From contig JAEWGK010000122.1 in NCBI GenBank assembly GCA_023388385.1, positions 1 to 24,131 on the forward strand: 24,131 nt of DNA. The letters are read 5' to 3'. Under the pieces are notes generated by a model that saw only the letters and a program-made list of their open reading frames with translations, searched no databases and was not told the origin of the DNA. Below, one piece after another: positions 1 through 7,136 of the stretch. Origin of the DNA: Actinomycetes bacterium (GTDB taxonomy: Bacteria; Actinomycetota; Actinomycetes; Mycobacteriales; Mycobacteriaceae). Both the position numbers and the translations under genes were made by a program. How positions within the stretch are numbered: the stretch's first letter is position 1; every line of letters starts with the position of its first letter.

Positions 1-245
<245 letters not shown>

Positions 246-265
246 CCCACGCGCGAAACCGGCCC

Positions 266-297
266 GGCCGGCACGCCCTCGCGGGGGGGGGCCGGCC
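266..297 (+). terminator. GC-rich hairpin after eno
   Basis: GGCCGGC (266-272) can pair with GCCGGCC (291-297), with further C/G-run pairing inside the loop. It lies 21 nt after the eno stop and before the promoter of the next gene, the right place for a terminator. There is no T-run, so intrinsic termination is only an inference. Confidence 0.4.
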
Positions 298-329
298 GCG
301 TCCGTTCCAGCCTCCGCGCCGCGGGGCTG

Positions 330-335
330 TAGACT
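330..335 (+). promoter_or_regulatory. -10 element TAGACT, leaderless divIC
   Basis: TAGACT fits the actinobacterial -10 pattern TAnnnT and ends 8 nt before the ATG at 344. Transcription would therefore begin at or next to the start codon. No Shine-Dalgarno sequence precedes that ATG. Confidence 0.5.
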
Positions 336-343
336 CCACGGGC

Positions 344-766
344 ATGGAGGACGGGAACGCGGGACGCGGACGGACGGGGAGCGGGGCGCAGCTGACGCCC
401 GGCCAGATCGTCGTGATCGTGCTCCTGATGCTGTTCCTCGTCGTCACGCTCATCATCCCGCTGCGCGCGTGGTCCGAGCAGCGCACGCTGCTCGCCGAGT
501 CGAAGGCGTCCATCGCGCGCCTGGAGGACCGGGAGCGCGAGCTCAACGCCGAGATCGCGCAGGCCAGCGACGACGCGTGGGTGCGCGAGCAAGCCCGCGT
601 CCGCCTGGGCCTGACGGAACCGGGGGAGACGCCCTACCGTCTCATCGACCCCGGCATGGAGGGCGGCCGGCGCGACGAGCCGGGCGTCGCCGATCCGCCG
701 GAGCCCGACCCGTGGTGGGGCCTGCTGTGGGAGTCCATCGCCCAGCCGCCCGGACCCGTCGACTAG
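344..766 (+). CDS. divIC: Septum formation initiator, FtsB/DivIC family
   Basis: This is a small bitopic membrane protein of 140 aa, of the type that forms the FtsB/DivIC-FtsL-FtsQ subcomplex of the divisome. The layout is visible: a short polar cytoplasmic N-terminus (1-20), one transmembrane helix (about 21-40, rich in V, L and I), then a charged heptad-like coiled coil (about 42-75). After that comes the family-typical motif DDAWVREQARVRLGLTEPGE (76-95), followed by a Pro/Gly-rich tail. The family is usually found directly after eno in actinobacteria, as here (Rv1024-like). The ATG at 344 is chosen because a -10 element sits 8 nt upstream, which suggests leaderless translation. The gene symbol is by family; the functional role is inferred. 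Confidence 0.9.
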   Translation: MEDGNAGRGRTGSGAQLTPGQIVVIVLLMLFLVVTLIIPLRAWSEQRTLLAESKASIARLEDRERELNAEIAQASDDAWVREQARVRLGLTEPGETPYRLIDPGMEGGRRDEPGVADPPEPDPWWGLLWESIAQPPGPVD

Positions 767-850
767 CCTGTGTCGCGTCCACGTGCGGTCCACCCGCCGC
801 ACGCGCCGCATCAGCCGGCCCCGACCCGCCACCCAGGAGGTGCCATCCCC

Positions 851-1459
851 GTGACCGTGTCCGACGAGGACCTCGCCGTCGTCACAGAGCAGCTCGGCCG
901 CGCGCCGCGCGGCGTTCTCGCGATCCCGTACCGCTGCCCGGACGGTGCCCCCGGCGTCGTCACGACCGCGCCGAAGCTGCCGGACGGCACCCCCTTCCCG
1001 ACGCTCTACTACCTCACCGACCCGCGGCTGACGGCGGAGGCGTCGCGCCTCGAGGTCGCCGGCGTCATGCGGGACATGACCCGCCGCCTGCAGGAGGACG
1101 AGTCCCTGGCCGCGGACTACCGCGCCGCCCACGAGCACTACCTCGCCGAGCGCAACGCCATCGAGGACCTGGGCACCGACTTCTCCGGCGGCGGCATGCC
1201 GGACCGGGTGAAGTGCCTCCACGTCCTCATGGCCTACGCACTGGCGGAGGGTCCGGACCGCTTCCGCCTGGGCGCGGAGACCGTTGCGCTGGCCGCCGAG
1301 GGCACCGGCCTGCGCGGCACGGCCATCCCGGAGGACTGGCCGACGTGCGCGGACCTCGGCATCTCTCGCGGCGATGGCGGCACCATCGGGGACGCGCGTG
1401 ACGACGCCGCGGGCGCTTCGTCCTGCGCGCCCGTCGACGGCGAGGGGGAGGCCCGGTGA
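851..1459 (+). CDS. DUF501 domain-containing protein
   Basis: This is a conserved actinobacterial protein of unknown function (Rv1025-like), 202 aa. It contains the DUF501 hallmark region with IPYRCPDGAPGVVTT (25-39) and LPDGTPFPTLYYLTDPRL (43-60), then a helical part. No catalytic motif is recognisable. The frame is open from a GTG at 770. I chose the GTG at 851 because AGGAGG (835-840) lies 10 nt before it and homologs start near this point. The stop TGA overlaps the GTG start of the next gene (GTGA at 1456-1459), so the two are translationally coupled. A function linked to the polyphosphate/ppGpp-phosphatase neighbour is only a guess from context. Confidence 0.85.
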   Translation: MTVSDEDLAVVTEQLGRAPRGVLAIPYRCPDGAPGVVTTAPKLPDGTPFPTLYYLTDPRLTAEASRLEVAGVMRDMTRRLQEDESLAADYRAAHEHYLAERNAIEDLGTDFSGGGMPDRVKCLHVLMAYALAEGPDRFRLGAETVALAAEGTGLRGTAIPEDWPTCADLGISRGDGGTIGDARDDAAGASSCAPVDGEGEAR

Positions 1460-2418
1460 CGCGTTACGCGGCCGTCGACTGCGGCACGAACTCCATCCGC
1501 CTGCTGGTCAGCGACGTCGCCGAGGTCGACGGCGTCCTGGAGTTCACGGAGATCCACCGCCTCATGGAGATCGTCCGCCTGGGCCAGGGCGTCGACGCGA
1601 CCGGCGAGTTCGCCCCGGAGGCGCTGGAGCGCGTCCGTGGAGCGCTGGGCCGCTACGCCGAGGTCATGCGCGCGGAGGACGTCGAGGCGGTGCGCATGGT
1701 CGCGACCTCGGCCTCCCGCGACGCGGGCAACCGGGACGAGTTCTTCGCCATCGCGGCCGAGGCGCTCGCACCGTGGGGCGCCGGCGCCGAGGTCATCGAC
1801 GGCGACGAGGAGGCGGCGCTGAGCTTTCGCGGCGCCGTCGACGATTTGCCGGAGGAGGCCGGCCCGTTCGCCGTCATCGACGTCGGCGGCGGCTCCACGG
1901 AGGTCATCGTCGGCGACCACGACAGCACCGTCCACGGCTCGCTGTCGGTTCCGATGGGCAGCGTCCGGCTCACCGAGCGATTCCTGCACGGCGACCCGGC
2001 CGGGCCCGCCGAGATCGACGCCGCCCGCGCCTACGCCGCCGGCATGGTCGAGAAGCTGCATGCCGAGGTGCCCGTCGGCGACGCCCGCACCGTCGTCGGC
2101 TGCGCCGGCACGTTCACCACGCTGTCGGCTCTGGCGCAGGGGCTGGAGACCTACGACCCGTCCGCCATCCACCTGTCGACGCTGCGCTTCGACGCGCTGC
2201 GCGCCCTCGGCCGCTCCATCCTGGCGACCGATGCCGAGGAGCTGGCGGCGAACCCCGTCGTCCACTCCGGCCGCGCCGACGTGTTCGCCGGCGGCGTCAT
2301 CTGCGTCGAGGCCATGATGGACCTGTTCGGGGACGTCGCCGACGAGTTCCGCATCAGCGAGAAGGATATCCTGGACGGCATCGTCACCGGACTAGTCGAC
2401 GAGCTGCGCCGGCACTGA
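1456..2418 (+). CDS. ppx: Ppx/GppA family exopolyphosphatase
   Basis: This member of the ASKHA sugar kinase/Hsp70/actin fold family, 320 aa, hydrolyses inorganic polyphosphate and/or pppGpp. Visible motifs are the phosphate-1 loop AAVDCGTNSIRLLV (5-18), ATSASRDAGN (83-92), the catalytic-region IDGDEEAALSF (114-124, Glu119 as the likely base) and the phosphate-2 loop VIDVGGGSTEV (140-150). At 320 residues it is the short bacterial form with the N-terminal Ppx/GppA domain only. It lacks the C-terminal HD-like domain of E. coli Ppx. It resembles mycobacterial Rv1026 and corynebacterial Ppx2. The GTG start overlaps the DUF501 stop by 4 nt. Polyphosphate versus pppGpp as substrate cannot be decided from the sequence. 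Confidence 0.92.
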   Translation: MTRYAAVDCGTNSIRLLVSDVAEVDGVLEFTEIHRLMEIVRLGQGVDATGEFAPEALERVRGALGRYAEVMRAEDVEAVRMVATSASRDAGNRDEFFAIAAEALAPWGAGAEVIDGDEEAALSFRGAVDDLPEEAGPFAVIDVGGGSTEVIVGDHDSTVHGSLSVPMGSVRLTERFLHGDPAGPAEIDAARAYAAGMVEKLHAEVPVGDARTVVGCAGTFTTLSALAQGLETYDPSAIHLSTLRFDALRALGRSILATDAEELAANPVVHSGRADVFAGGVICVEAMMDLFGDVADEFRISEKDILDGIVTGLVDELRRH

Positions 2419-2429
2419 CGGCGCCTGTC

Positions 2430-2468
2430 CCGCGCCGCGGCGGCACCTGCCGGCCTGCCGCGGCGCGG
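2430..2468 (+). terminator. 12-bp GC hairpin after ppx
   Basis: CCGCGCCGCGGC (2430-2441) and GCCGCGGCGCGG (2457-2468) form a perfect 12-bp stem with a 15-nt loop, starting 11 nt after the ppx stop and ending 26 nt before the tRNA. There is no T-tail. It may end the divIC-DUF501-ppx transcript or be a processing site ahead of the tRNA. Confidence 0.5.
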
Positions 2469-2494
2469 ACTCCCGGGGCACGATCCCCGGCCAC

Positions 2495-2568
2495 GCCCCC
2501 GTGGCCCAATTGGCAGAGGCAGCGGACTTAAAATCCGCGAGTTGCGAGTTCGACTCTCGCCGGGGGCA
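2495..2568 (+). tRNA. tRNA-Leu (anticodon UAA), short variable loop
   Basis: A complete 74-nt cloverleaf is visible. The acceptor stem is GCCCCCG (2495-2501) with CGGGGGC (2561-2567) and discriminator A2568. The D arm is GCC...GGC with the invariant GG at 2512-2513. The anticodon stem is GCGGA/TCCGC (2522-2526, 2534-2538) with loop CTTAAAA, anticodon TAA at 2529-2531. The T arm is GCGAG-TTCGACT-CTCGC (2544-2560). CCA is not encoded. The anticodon reads the leucine codon UUA. The variable region is only 5 nt (2539-2543), although bacterial leucine tRNAs normally have a long variable arm. From memory, a near-identical tRNA sits in this place in other actinobacteria and is annotated as Leu. The amino acid identity is therefore taken from the anticodon. 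Confidence 0.88.
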
Positions 2569-2595
2569 CGAACGGCGCCTGCCCGGGCCCAGGGC

Positions 2596-4179
2596 CTACG
2601 GCAGGATGCGGAGCTTCTTGCCCAGCTTCAGGGCGGTGGTGAAGGTCCTCGCGTAGGTCTCGCGCTCGAGGAACGGGAACGCGATGGGGGACAGGCGCTG
2701 CACGGCGACGGTCTGGGCCTCGGTGTACTTCAGCAGACCGTGGTCGCCCTGGCGGCGGCCGACGCCGGACTTCTTGAAGCCGCCCATCGGCGCGTCGATC
2801 GAGGCGAAGGATGCGGCGAAGCCGTCGTTGACGTTGACGGAACCGGCCTCGATGCGCGGGGCGAGTTCCCGGGCGCGCTTCGGGGACGTCCACAGGGAGG
2901 CGTTGAGGCCGTAGTCGGAGTCGTTGGCCAGGGCGATGCCCTCCTCGACGTCGCGGACGCGGTGCAGCACGACGACGGGGCCGAAGACCTCCTCGGTGAG
3001 CACCGGGGTGCCCTCCGGGACGTCGGCGAGGATGGTCGGCTCGTAGAACAGCTCGCCCAGGTCCGGGCGGGCGCGTCCGCCGGCGAGGACGGAGGCCCCG
3101 GCCTCGCGGGCGCCGTCGACGAAGTCGCGGACGATGTCGAACTGGCCCTTCGACTGCAGGCAGCCCATGTCGACGCCCCACTCGTAGCCCGCGCCGAGCG
3201 TCATGGCCCTCGTGCGGTCGACGAACTCGGCGGTGAACTCGTCCCACACCGCGTCGGCGACGTACATGCGCTCGATGGACACGCACAGGTGGCCGGAGTT
3301 GGTGAACGCCGCGATGACGGCGCCCTGCGCGGCCTTCGCCGGATCGGCGTCCTCGGCGACGATGAGCGCGTTCTTGCCGCCCAGCTCCGCCGAGAAGTCG
3401 ATGAGCCGCTCGCCGGCCTGGGCGGCCAGCTGCGCGCCGGTGGCGGAGGAGCCGGTGAACATCAGGTAGTCGGCCTCCGCGACGATGCCCTGGCCGACGA
3501 CCGCGCCGGGGCCCGGCACCACGCGGAACAGGTCGCGCGGCAGGCCCGCGCGGTACAGCAGCTCGACCGCGAGCAGCGCGGTGTACGGGGTGGTGGAGTC
3601 GGGCTTCGCGACGACGCCGTTGCCGGCCGCCAGGGCGGCCAGTGCGTCGGAGACCGCCAGGGTCAGGGGGTAGTTCCACGGGCTGATGACGCCGATGACG
3701 CCCTTCGGATGATGGTGGACCGTCGTCTGCGTCAGCACCGGCAGGGCACCGTGGGTGCGCTTCGGCGCAAGCAGCTTCTCCGCCTGGTTGCCGTAGTAGC
3801 GGGCGGTGATGGCGGTGTGGACGAGCTCCTCGAACGCCGAGGCGCGGGACTTGCCCGTCTCCGCCTGGATGACGTCGAGGATGAGGTCCTGATGCGTCAT
3901 CAGGAGATCGTGGAAGCGGTGCAGCACCTCGCGGCGCCGGGCGTGGTCGACGCGGGCCCAGGACTTCTGGGCGGCGCGGGCGTCGGCGAAGGCGCGCTCC
4001 ACGTCGGACGCGTCGCCGACGGGCACGGTGCCGATGGTCTCGCCCGTGAAGGGCATGACGACGTCGCGGGCGCCGGCACCGCCGGATACCGCCGCAAGGG
4101 CGTTGAGCCGCTCGGCGACGCCGCCGGCCAGGGGATTGCGGATGGGCGCGGACGTGGGGGCTCCGGTCACGGTGGTCAT
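2596..4179 (-). CDS. gabD2: Succinate-semialdehyde dehydrogenase (GabD2-like)
   Basis: This NAD(P)-dependent aldehyde dehydrogenase, 527 aa, is predicted to oxidise succinate semialdehyde to succinate (GABA/glutamate catabolism or the alpha-ketoglutarate bypass). The family residues are in place: Asn169 in SPWNYP, the cofactor motif FTGSSATG (241-248), the general base Glu265 in SAELGGK and the nucleophile Cys299 in NSGHLC. The C-terminal KLGKKLRILP extension and the overall length resemble mycobacterial GabD2 (Rv1731, 518 aa as I recall). The ATG at 4179 is chosen because a TACCCT -10 lies 7 nt upstream and no ribosome binding site is visible; the frame itself stays open much further upstream. 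Substrate specificity is inferred from similarity; another aldehyde is possible. Confidence 0.87.
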   Translation of the reverse strand: MTTVTGAPTSAPIRNPLAGGVAERLNALAAVSGGAGARDVVMPFTGETIGTVPVGDASDVERAFADARAAQKSWARVDHARRREVLHRFHDLLMTHQDLILDVIQAETGKSRASAFEELVHTAITARYYGNQAEKLLAPKRTHGALPVLTQTTVHHHPKGVIGVISPWNYPLTLAVSDALAALAAGNGVVAKPDSTTPYTALLAVELLYRAGLPRDLFRVVPGPGAVVGQGIVAEADYLMFTGSSATGAQLAAQAGERLIDFSAELGGKNALIVAEDADPAKAAQGAVIAAFTNSGHLCVSIERMYVADAVWDEFTAEFVDRTRAMTLGAGYEWGVDMGCLQSKGQFDIVRDFVDGAREAGASVLAGGRARPDLGELFYEPTILADVPEGTPVLTEEVFGPVVVLHRVRDVEEGIALANDSDYGLNASLWTSPKRARELAPRIEAGSVNVNDGFAASFASIDAPMGGFKKSGVGRRQGDHGLLKYTEAQTVAVQRLSPIAFPFLERETYARTFTTALKLGKKLRILP

Positions 4180-4186
4180 GTGCCGC

Positions 4187-4192
4187 AGGGTA
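4187..4192 (-). promoter_or_regulatory. -10 element TACCCT, leaderless gabD2
   Basis: On the minus strand TACCCT (4192 to 4187) is followed by 7 nt (GCGGCAC) and then the ATG at 4179. This spacing puts the transcription start at the start codon. No clear -35 is seen. Confidence 0.5.
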
Positions 4193-4225
4193 CCGGAGCC
4201 CCGGCGGCCCGAACGTGGATTTCGC

Positions 4226-4240
4226 GGGGAATGTTTCCCC
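4226..4240 (-). terminator. Short hairpin after the DUF5709-type gene
   Basis: GGGGAA (4226-4231) and TTCCCC (4235-4240) form a 6-bp stem with a 3-nt loop, 12 nt downstream of the stop at 4253 on the minus strand. It is weak and has no T-run. It sits just upstream of the gabD2 promoter, so it may separate the two transcripts. Confidence 0.3.
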
Positions 4241-4252
4241 GGGAACGTGACG

Positions 4253-4600
4253 CTAGTTCGCGGACCAGCCGAGGCGCCGGTTGTGGTCCGGATCGCCGGG
4301 ACCGGACCGCCGACCGTAGCCGTAGCCGTAGTCGTCGTGCTCGTGGCCGTCGACGTCGCCGTAGCGCTGCTCCGGGTCGTCGCCCCACGGGCGGTCGTCG
4401 TCGACGTCGATGTCCGGCTTCTCCTCCGCCAGCCGGGAATCCAGGCTGTCGTGCGGGTCGGCGCCCCGCCAGGAGTCCGGGGCGTCCATGACGTAGTTCT
4501 CCCCGTCGGAGGTGATGACGTCACCGTCGAGGCCCTCGGAACCGTCCAGGGTGGTTTCGTCGAAATCGCCGGTGGTGTCGGCGTCATAGTCGCCGCTCAT
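4253..4600 (-). CDS. Small acidic protein, DUF5709-like
   Basis: This is a very acidic, probably largely unstructured protein of 115 aa with no signal peptide or membrane segment. The central part, with DSLDSRLAEEKPDIDVDD, resembles the conserved ESLDQRLAxExPD core of the actinobacterial DUF5709 family as I remember it. The N-terminal half is Asp/Gly/Thr-rich (LDGSEGLDGDVITSDG), and the end has a GYGYGYGRRS stretch. The start at 4600 is supported by AGGAGG at 4612-4607 with 6 nt spacing; the ATG two codons upstream lies directly against that site and is too close. The gene is divergent from the yccA-like gene. The function is unknown. Confidence 0.78.
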   Translation of the reverse strand: MSGDYDADTTGDFDETTLDGSEGLDGDVITSDGENYVMDAPDSWRGADPHDSLDSRLAEEKPDIDVDDDRPWGDDPEQRYGDVDGHEHDDYGYGYGRRSGPGDPDHNRRLGWSAN

Positions 4601-4808
4601 CGTCATCCTCCTGATTGTCTGACCGGGCATCCGGCCGGAACGGGCTGGTCCCCTCCATCGTAGGCTCCCGTCATCGCCCGCCGGGAAAAACCCCGCGCCG
4701 TGGAACAATCGGCCCGCCGCAGCCGTTAAATGGATTGCAAGAGAAGGAATCACTCCCAGTCACGGCGCGCGGAGGACGCGGCGCCCCAGGAAAGGACGAC
4801 GAGACCGA
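4601..4808. promoter_or_regulatory. Divergent intergenic region, DUF5709-like / yccA-like
   Basis: These 208 nt hold the upstream regions of two divergent genes. On the minus strand TACGAT (4662-4657) is a possible -10 for the small acidic gene. On the plus strand TGGAAC (4701-4706) and TTAAAT (4726-4731), 19 nt apart, are a weak promoter candidate for the membrane protein gene. I see no clear operator or RNA structure. Confidence 0.3.
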
Positions 4809-5618
4809 GTGCGACAGAGCAGCAACCCGGCCTTCAGCTCGCTGACGCAGACCGTCGCGCGCGAGCAGCGTGCCGGATACCAGGACCCCTACGTCGGCGA
4901 GTACGGCCAGCAGGCCCCGGCCCGCCAGGAGCGCCCGATGACGGTCGACGACGTGGTGTCGAAGACCGGCATCACGCTGGGCGTCATCATCCTCGCCGCC
5001 GCCATCAACTTCTTCATCAACTCCGTCAGCCCGGGCCTCGGCGCCATCCTGACCATCGTCGGCGCCATCGGCGGACTCATCACGGTCCTCGTGTCGGCGT
5101 TCTCCAAGAAGTACGGTTCCCCCGTCGTCACGCTGCTGTACGCCGCGTTCGAGGGCCTCTTCGTCGGCGGCATCAGCTTCATGTTCGCCGGCACCCAGAT
5201 CGGCGGCGGCCACGGCTTCAGCCTCATCATCCAGGCGGTCATCGGCACGCTCGGCGTCTTCGCCGGCATGCTGTTCGTCTACAAGACGGGCGCCATCAAG
5301 GTCACCGCGAAGTTCACTCGCTTCATAACCGCCGCCCTCATCGGCGTGCTGGTGCTCTCCATCGGCAATCTGCTGCTGGCGCTGTTCCTGGGCGAGAGCC
5401 CGCTGCGCGACGGCGGCCCGCTGGCCATCGTCTTCTCCCTGGTCTGCATCGGCCTGGCGGCGTTCAGCTTCCTCCTTGACTTCGACCAGGCCGACAAGCT
5501 GGTCCGCGCCCAGGCCCCGGCCTCCTACGCCTGGGGCGTCGCCCTGGGCCTGGCCGTCACCCTGGTCTGGCTCTACGTCGAGATCCTGCGCCTGCTGTCG
5601 TACTTCAACCGCGACTGA
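4809..5618 (+). CDS. Bax inhibitor-1/YccA family membrane protein
   Basis: This is an integral membrane protein of 269 aa with a polar N-terminus (1-45) followed by about seven hydrophobic segments, starting with ITLGVIILAAAINFFI and ending with a helix containing LAVTLVWLYVEILRLL. The N-terminal MRQSSNPAFSSL and the C-terminal DFDQADKLV...YAWGVALGLAVTLVWLYVEILRLLSYF are typical of the actinobacterial Bax inhibitor-1-like (YccA) branch, proposed to act as pH-gated ion leak channels. The GTG at 4809 has a loosely spaced AGGAAAGGA (4788-4796) before it. A strong bidirectional terminator follows, shared with convergent greA. The specific physiological role in this organism is not known. Confidence 0.88.
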   Translation: MRQSSNPAFSSLTQTVAREQRAGYQDPYVGEYGQQAPARQERPMTVDDVVSKTGITLGVIILAAAINFFINSVSPGLGAILTIVGAIGGLITVLVSAFSKKYGSPVVTLLYAAFEGLFVGGISFMFAGTQIGGGHGFSLIIQAVIGTLGVFAGMLFVYKTGAIKVTAKFTRFITAALIGVLVLSIGNLLLALFLGESPLRDGGPLAIVFSLVCIGLAAFSFLLDFDQADKLVRAQAPASYAWGVALGLAVTLVWLYVEILRLLSYFNRD

Positions 5619-5702
5619 CCCGGAGCGCCTCCTGCGCGCGGAGACCCCGGCGCACGGCGGCCGCCCGGCCACCGGCGGCCGTCCCGCCCCGCGCGGGGAA
5701 CA

Positions 5703-5742
5703 CGAAGGACCCCTCCCGGATGATCCCGGGAGGGGTCCTTCG
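5703..5742. terminator. Bidirectional terminator between yccA-like gene and greA
   Basis: A perfect 17-bp stem: GAAGGACCCCTCCCGG (5704-5719) pairs with CCGGGAGGGGTCCTTC (5726-5741), plus the C5703-G5742 pair, with a 6-nt loop. Being perfectly palindromic, it can serve the plus-strand gene ending at 5618 and the minus-strand gene ending at 5801. Confidence 0.85.
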
Positions 5743-5800
5743 CCGTGCGGGGGAGGGGTGGGCCGTGGCGCGCAGCCGAGGCTTGCGCGGCCCCGGCGCG

Positions 5801-6307
5801 CTACCCCGAGAAGTTCTCGTCGTACGGCTCGGCCTTGACCAGGGTCACGGAGACCTCGTCGCCGACCGGGGACTTGTAGGTGCGGGTCTCGCCCTCCTTC
5901 GCGCCGAAGAGCGCCTTGCCCAGCGGGGAGTCCGTGGAGTAGGTCTCCAGGTTCGGGTTGGAGGAGTCGGCGCCGCGGGTGCCGATGAGGAAGGTCTCCT
6001 TGTCGTCCTCGTCGCCGTCGTAGTAGACGTGCACGACGGTGCCGACGAGCGCCACGCCGGACTCCTGCGGGACGTCGCCGACGGTGGCGCGCTGCAGCAG
6101 GTCCTCGAGGTGGCGGATGCGGGCCTCCTCCTGGCCCTGCTGCTCGCGGGCGGCGTCGTACCCGGCGTTCTCCTTGAGGTCGCCCTCCTCGCGCCGCTCG
6201 TTGATCTCGGCGGCGATGACGGGTCGGTTCTCGTACAGGGCGTCCAGCTCGGCCTTGAGCTTGTCGTAGGACTCCTGCGTGAGCCACGGGTTCTTGGAAT
6301 CGGCCAT
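5801..6307 (-). CDS. greA: Transcription elongation factor GreA
   Basis: GreA rescues backtracked RNA polymerase by stimulating cleavage of the nascent RNA. The protein is 168 aa. The N-terminal coiled coil (about 10-80) carries the tip motif [18 protein letters not shown] (41-58), with Asp43 and Glu46 at the places of the catalytic acidic pair. The C-terminal FKBP-like domain contains [18 protein letters not shown] and a [13 protein letters not shown] end. AGGAGG-type sequence (minus strand, 6320-6315) precedes the ATG at 6307. The greA - DUF4307 - mca order is conserved in mycobacteria. A rho-independent terminator lies between DUF4307 and greA, so greA is probably transcribed from its own promoter. 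Confidence 0.95.
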   Translation of the reverse strand: MADSKNPWLTQESYDKLKAELDALYENRPVIAAEINERREEGDLKENAGYDAAREQQGQEEARIRHLEDLLQRATVGDVPQESGVALVGTVVHVYYDGDEDDKETFLIGTRGADSSNPNLETYSTDSPLGKALFGAKEGETRTYKSPVGDEVSVTLVKAEPYDENFSG

Positions 6308-6385
6308 GGATACAGCCTCCTGAGGTCGTGTCGGCCCCGCCCGCCCCGCGCCTGTCGGCGGGGGCGGGGGCGTGGATTGAATGCG

Positions 6386-6407
6386 AAAAACGGCCCCAGC
6401 GGGCCGT
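6386..6407 (-). terminator. Rho-independent terminator between DUF4307 and greA
   Basis: On the minus strand ACGGCCC (6407-6401), a 4-nt loop and GGGCCGT (6396-6390) form a 7-bp stem followed directly by T residues (6389-6386). It ends the DUF4307 transcript 50 nt after its stop. It also lies about 10 nt downstream of a possible greA -10 (6423-6418), so it may act as an attenuator in the greA leader. Confidence 0.75.
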
Positions 6408-6417
6408 GAACGCGGAC

Positions 6418-6423
6418 AGGATA
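6418..6423 (-). promoter_or_regulatory. Possible greA -10 element TATCCT
   Basis: On the minus strand TATCCT (6423 to 6418) fits the -10 pattern. Transcription would start near 6411, giving a greA leader of about 100 nt that begins with the terminator hairpin at 6407-6386. No good -35 is seen. Confidence 0.35.
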
Positions 6424-6456
6424 GCACGGTCCCGGGGATGTCCCGGCAACCGGGGT

Positions 6457-6912
6457 TCACCGGCGGCGCAGCGTGTCCGGGATGTCGGTGGAGCAGCCGT
6501 AGACCTTGCCGGCGACGGCCTGGTCGCGCGTCTCGATCGGCACGTCGATGCGGACGGTCGGCTCGCCGCCGCCGGGCACGAGGACGTCGCGGCGGCCGAC
6601 CTCGTTGAGGTCGTAGTCCATCGCGTAGATGACGCAGTAGGAGTCCTGCGCCGGATCCTTGCGGGTGACGTCGAGAGTGAAGATGAAGATGTCGTCCTCG
6701 CGGCCCTCCTGCCGGCTCCAGCCGGCGGGGCTGCCCGTGACATCGGGATCGGAGACGCGGCTCATCTGCACCATGACGTAGGCGACGCACACCACCAGCA
6801 GGATCGCCACGCCGATGATGATGAGTTTTCCGGTCGGCCGGCGGTTCGTGTCGCCGTACCGCTGACGCAGGACAGCGGGCTCGCCGTCGTCCGGTTCGTT
6901 GACGTTCGCCAT
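6457..6912 (-). CDS. DUF4307 domain-containing membrane protein
   Basis: This is a conserved actinobacterial membrane protein of unknown function (Rv1081c-like), 151 aa. It has a short cytoplasmic N-terminus with [12 protein letters not shown], one transmembrane helix (about 29-48), and an extracytoplasmic domain of about 100 residues that looks beta-rich, with two cysteines ([10 protein letters not shown] and [10 protein letters not shown]) that could form a disulfide. The frame extends upstream, but the ATG at 6912 is chosen because homologs start with similar polar residues and because TAGGGT lies 7 nt before it, suggesting a leaderless transcript. The gene diverges from mca. Confidence 0.85.
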   Translation of the reverse strand: MANVNEPDDGEPAVLRQRYGDTNRRPTGKLIIIGVAILLVVCVAYVMVQMSRVSDPDVTGSPAGWSRQEGREDDIFIFTLDVTRKDPAQDSYCVIYAMDYDLNEVGRRDVLVPGGGEPTVRIDVPIETRDQAVAGKVYGCSTDIPDTLRRR

Positions 6913-6919
6913 GTCCCCC

Positions 6920-6925
6920 ACCCTA
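6920..6925 (-). promoter_or_regulatory. -10 element TAGGGT, leaderless DUF4307 gene
   Basis: On the minus strand TAGGGT (6925 to 6920) is followed by 7 nt and the ATG at 6912. This is the same -10-to-start spacing as at the other leaderless candidates in the window. Confidence 0.45.
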
Positions 6926-7089
6926 TCCGAACCGGGCGTCGCGTCCGTCGCCCGGGTCCGGCCCGCGCCCCCGGGTCCGGGTGGCCTGCACGGCCGCGGT
7001 TCCGGCCGCCGTCCGTCCCGCGTCCCGGGTGCCCCTCGGGGCGCCGCCGTGGATCCTGCCCGGGTGCGGGCGACACCCCGCCTGACCGT

Positions 7090-7095
7090 TACACT
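7090..7095 (+). promoter_or_regulatory. mca -10 element TACACT
   Basis: TACACT fits the -10 pattern. It would start transcription near 7102-7104, giving mca a short 5' leader with a Shine-Dalgarno sequence (7111-7116). No convincing -35 is seen. Confidence 0.45.
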
Positions 7096-7103
7096 GTGGG
7101 GCG

Positions 7104-7136
7104 ATGCCGAAGGAGGTTCCATGGGTTTCCGTCTGA
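7104..7136 (+). CDS. Possible leaderless upstream ORF overlapping mca start
   Basis: The frame reads MPKEVPWVSV and stops with TGA at 7134-7136. Its ATG lies 8 nt after the TACACT -10, so it could be the first codon of the mca transcript. It runs through the mca Shine-Dalgarno site and past the mca ATG (7121) in a different frame. There is no homology evidence; it may be a chance ORF. Confidence 0.25.
   Translation: MPKEVPWVSV

Noticed and set aside
770..772. GTG at 770 as start of the DUF501 gene
   Set aside because: It lies 3 nt after the divIC stop but has no ribosome binding site, and the added 27 residues are Pro/His/Arg-rich and unlike the family. GTG at 851 has AGGAGG at good spacing.
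2542..4491. Very long plus-strand open frame (649 codons) opposite gabD2
   Set aside because: Antisense shadow in GC-rich DNA. The minus strand encodes a complete aldehyde dehydrogenase with all catalytic residues, and the plus-strand translation has no recognisable domain.
4671..6743. Minus-strand open frame of 690 codons spanning the yccA-like gene and greA
   Set aside because: Arg/Ala-rich shadow that crosses a strong bidirectional terminator and two real genes; codon pattern is out of phase with the GC3 bias.
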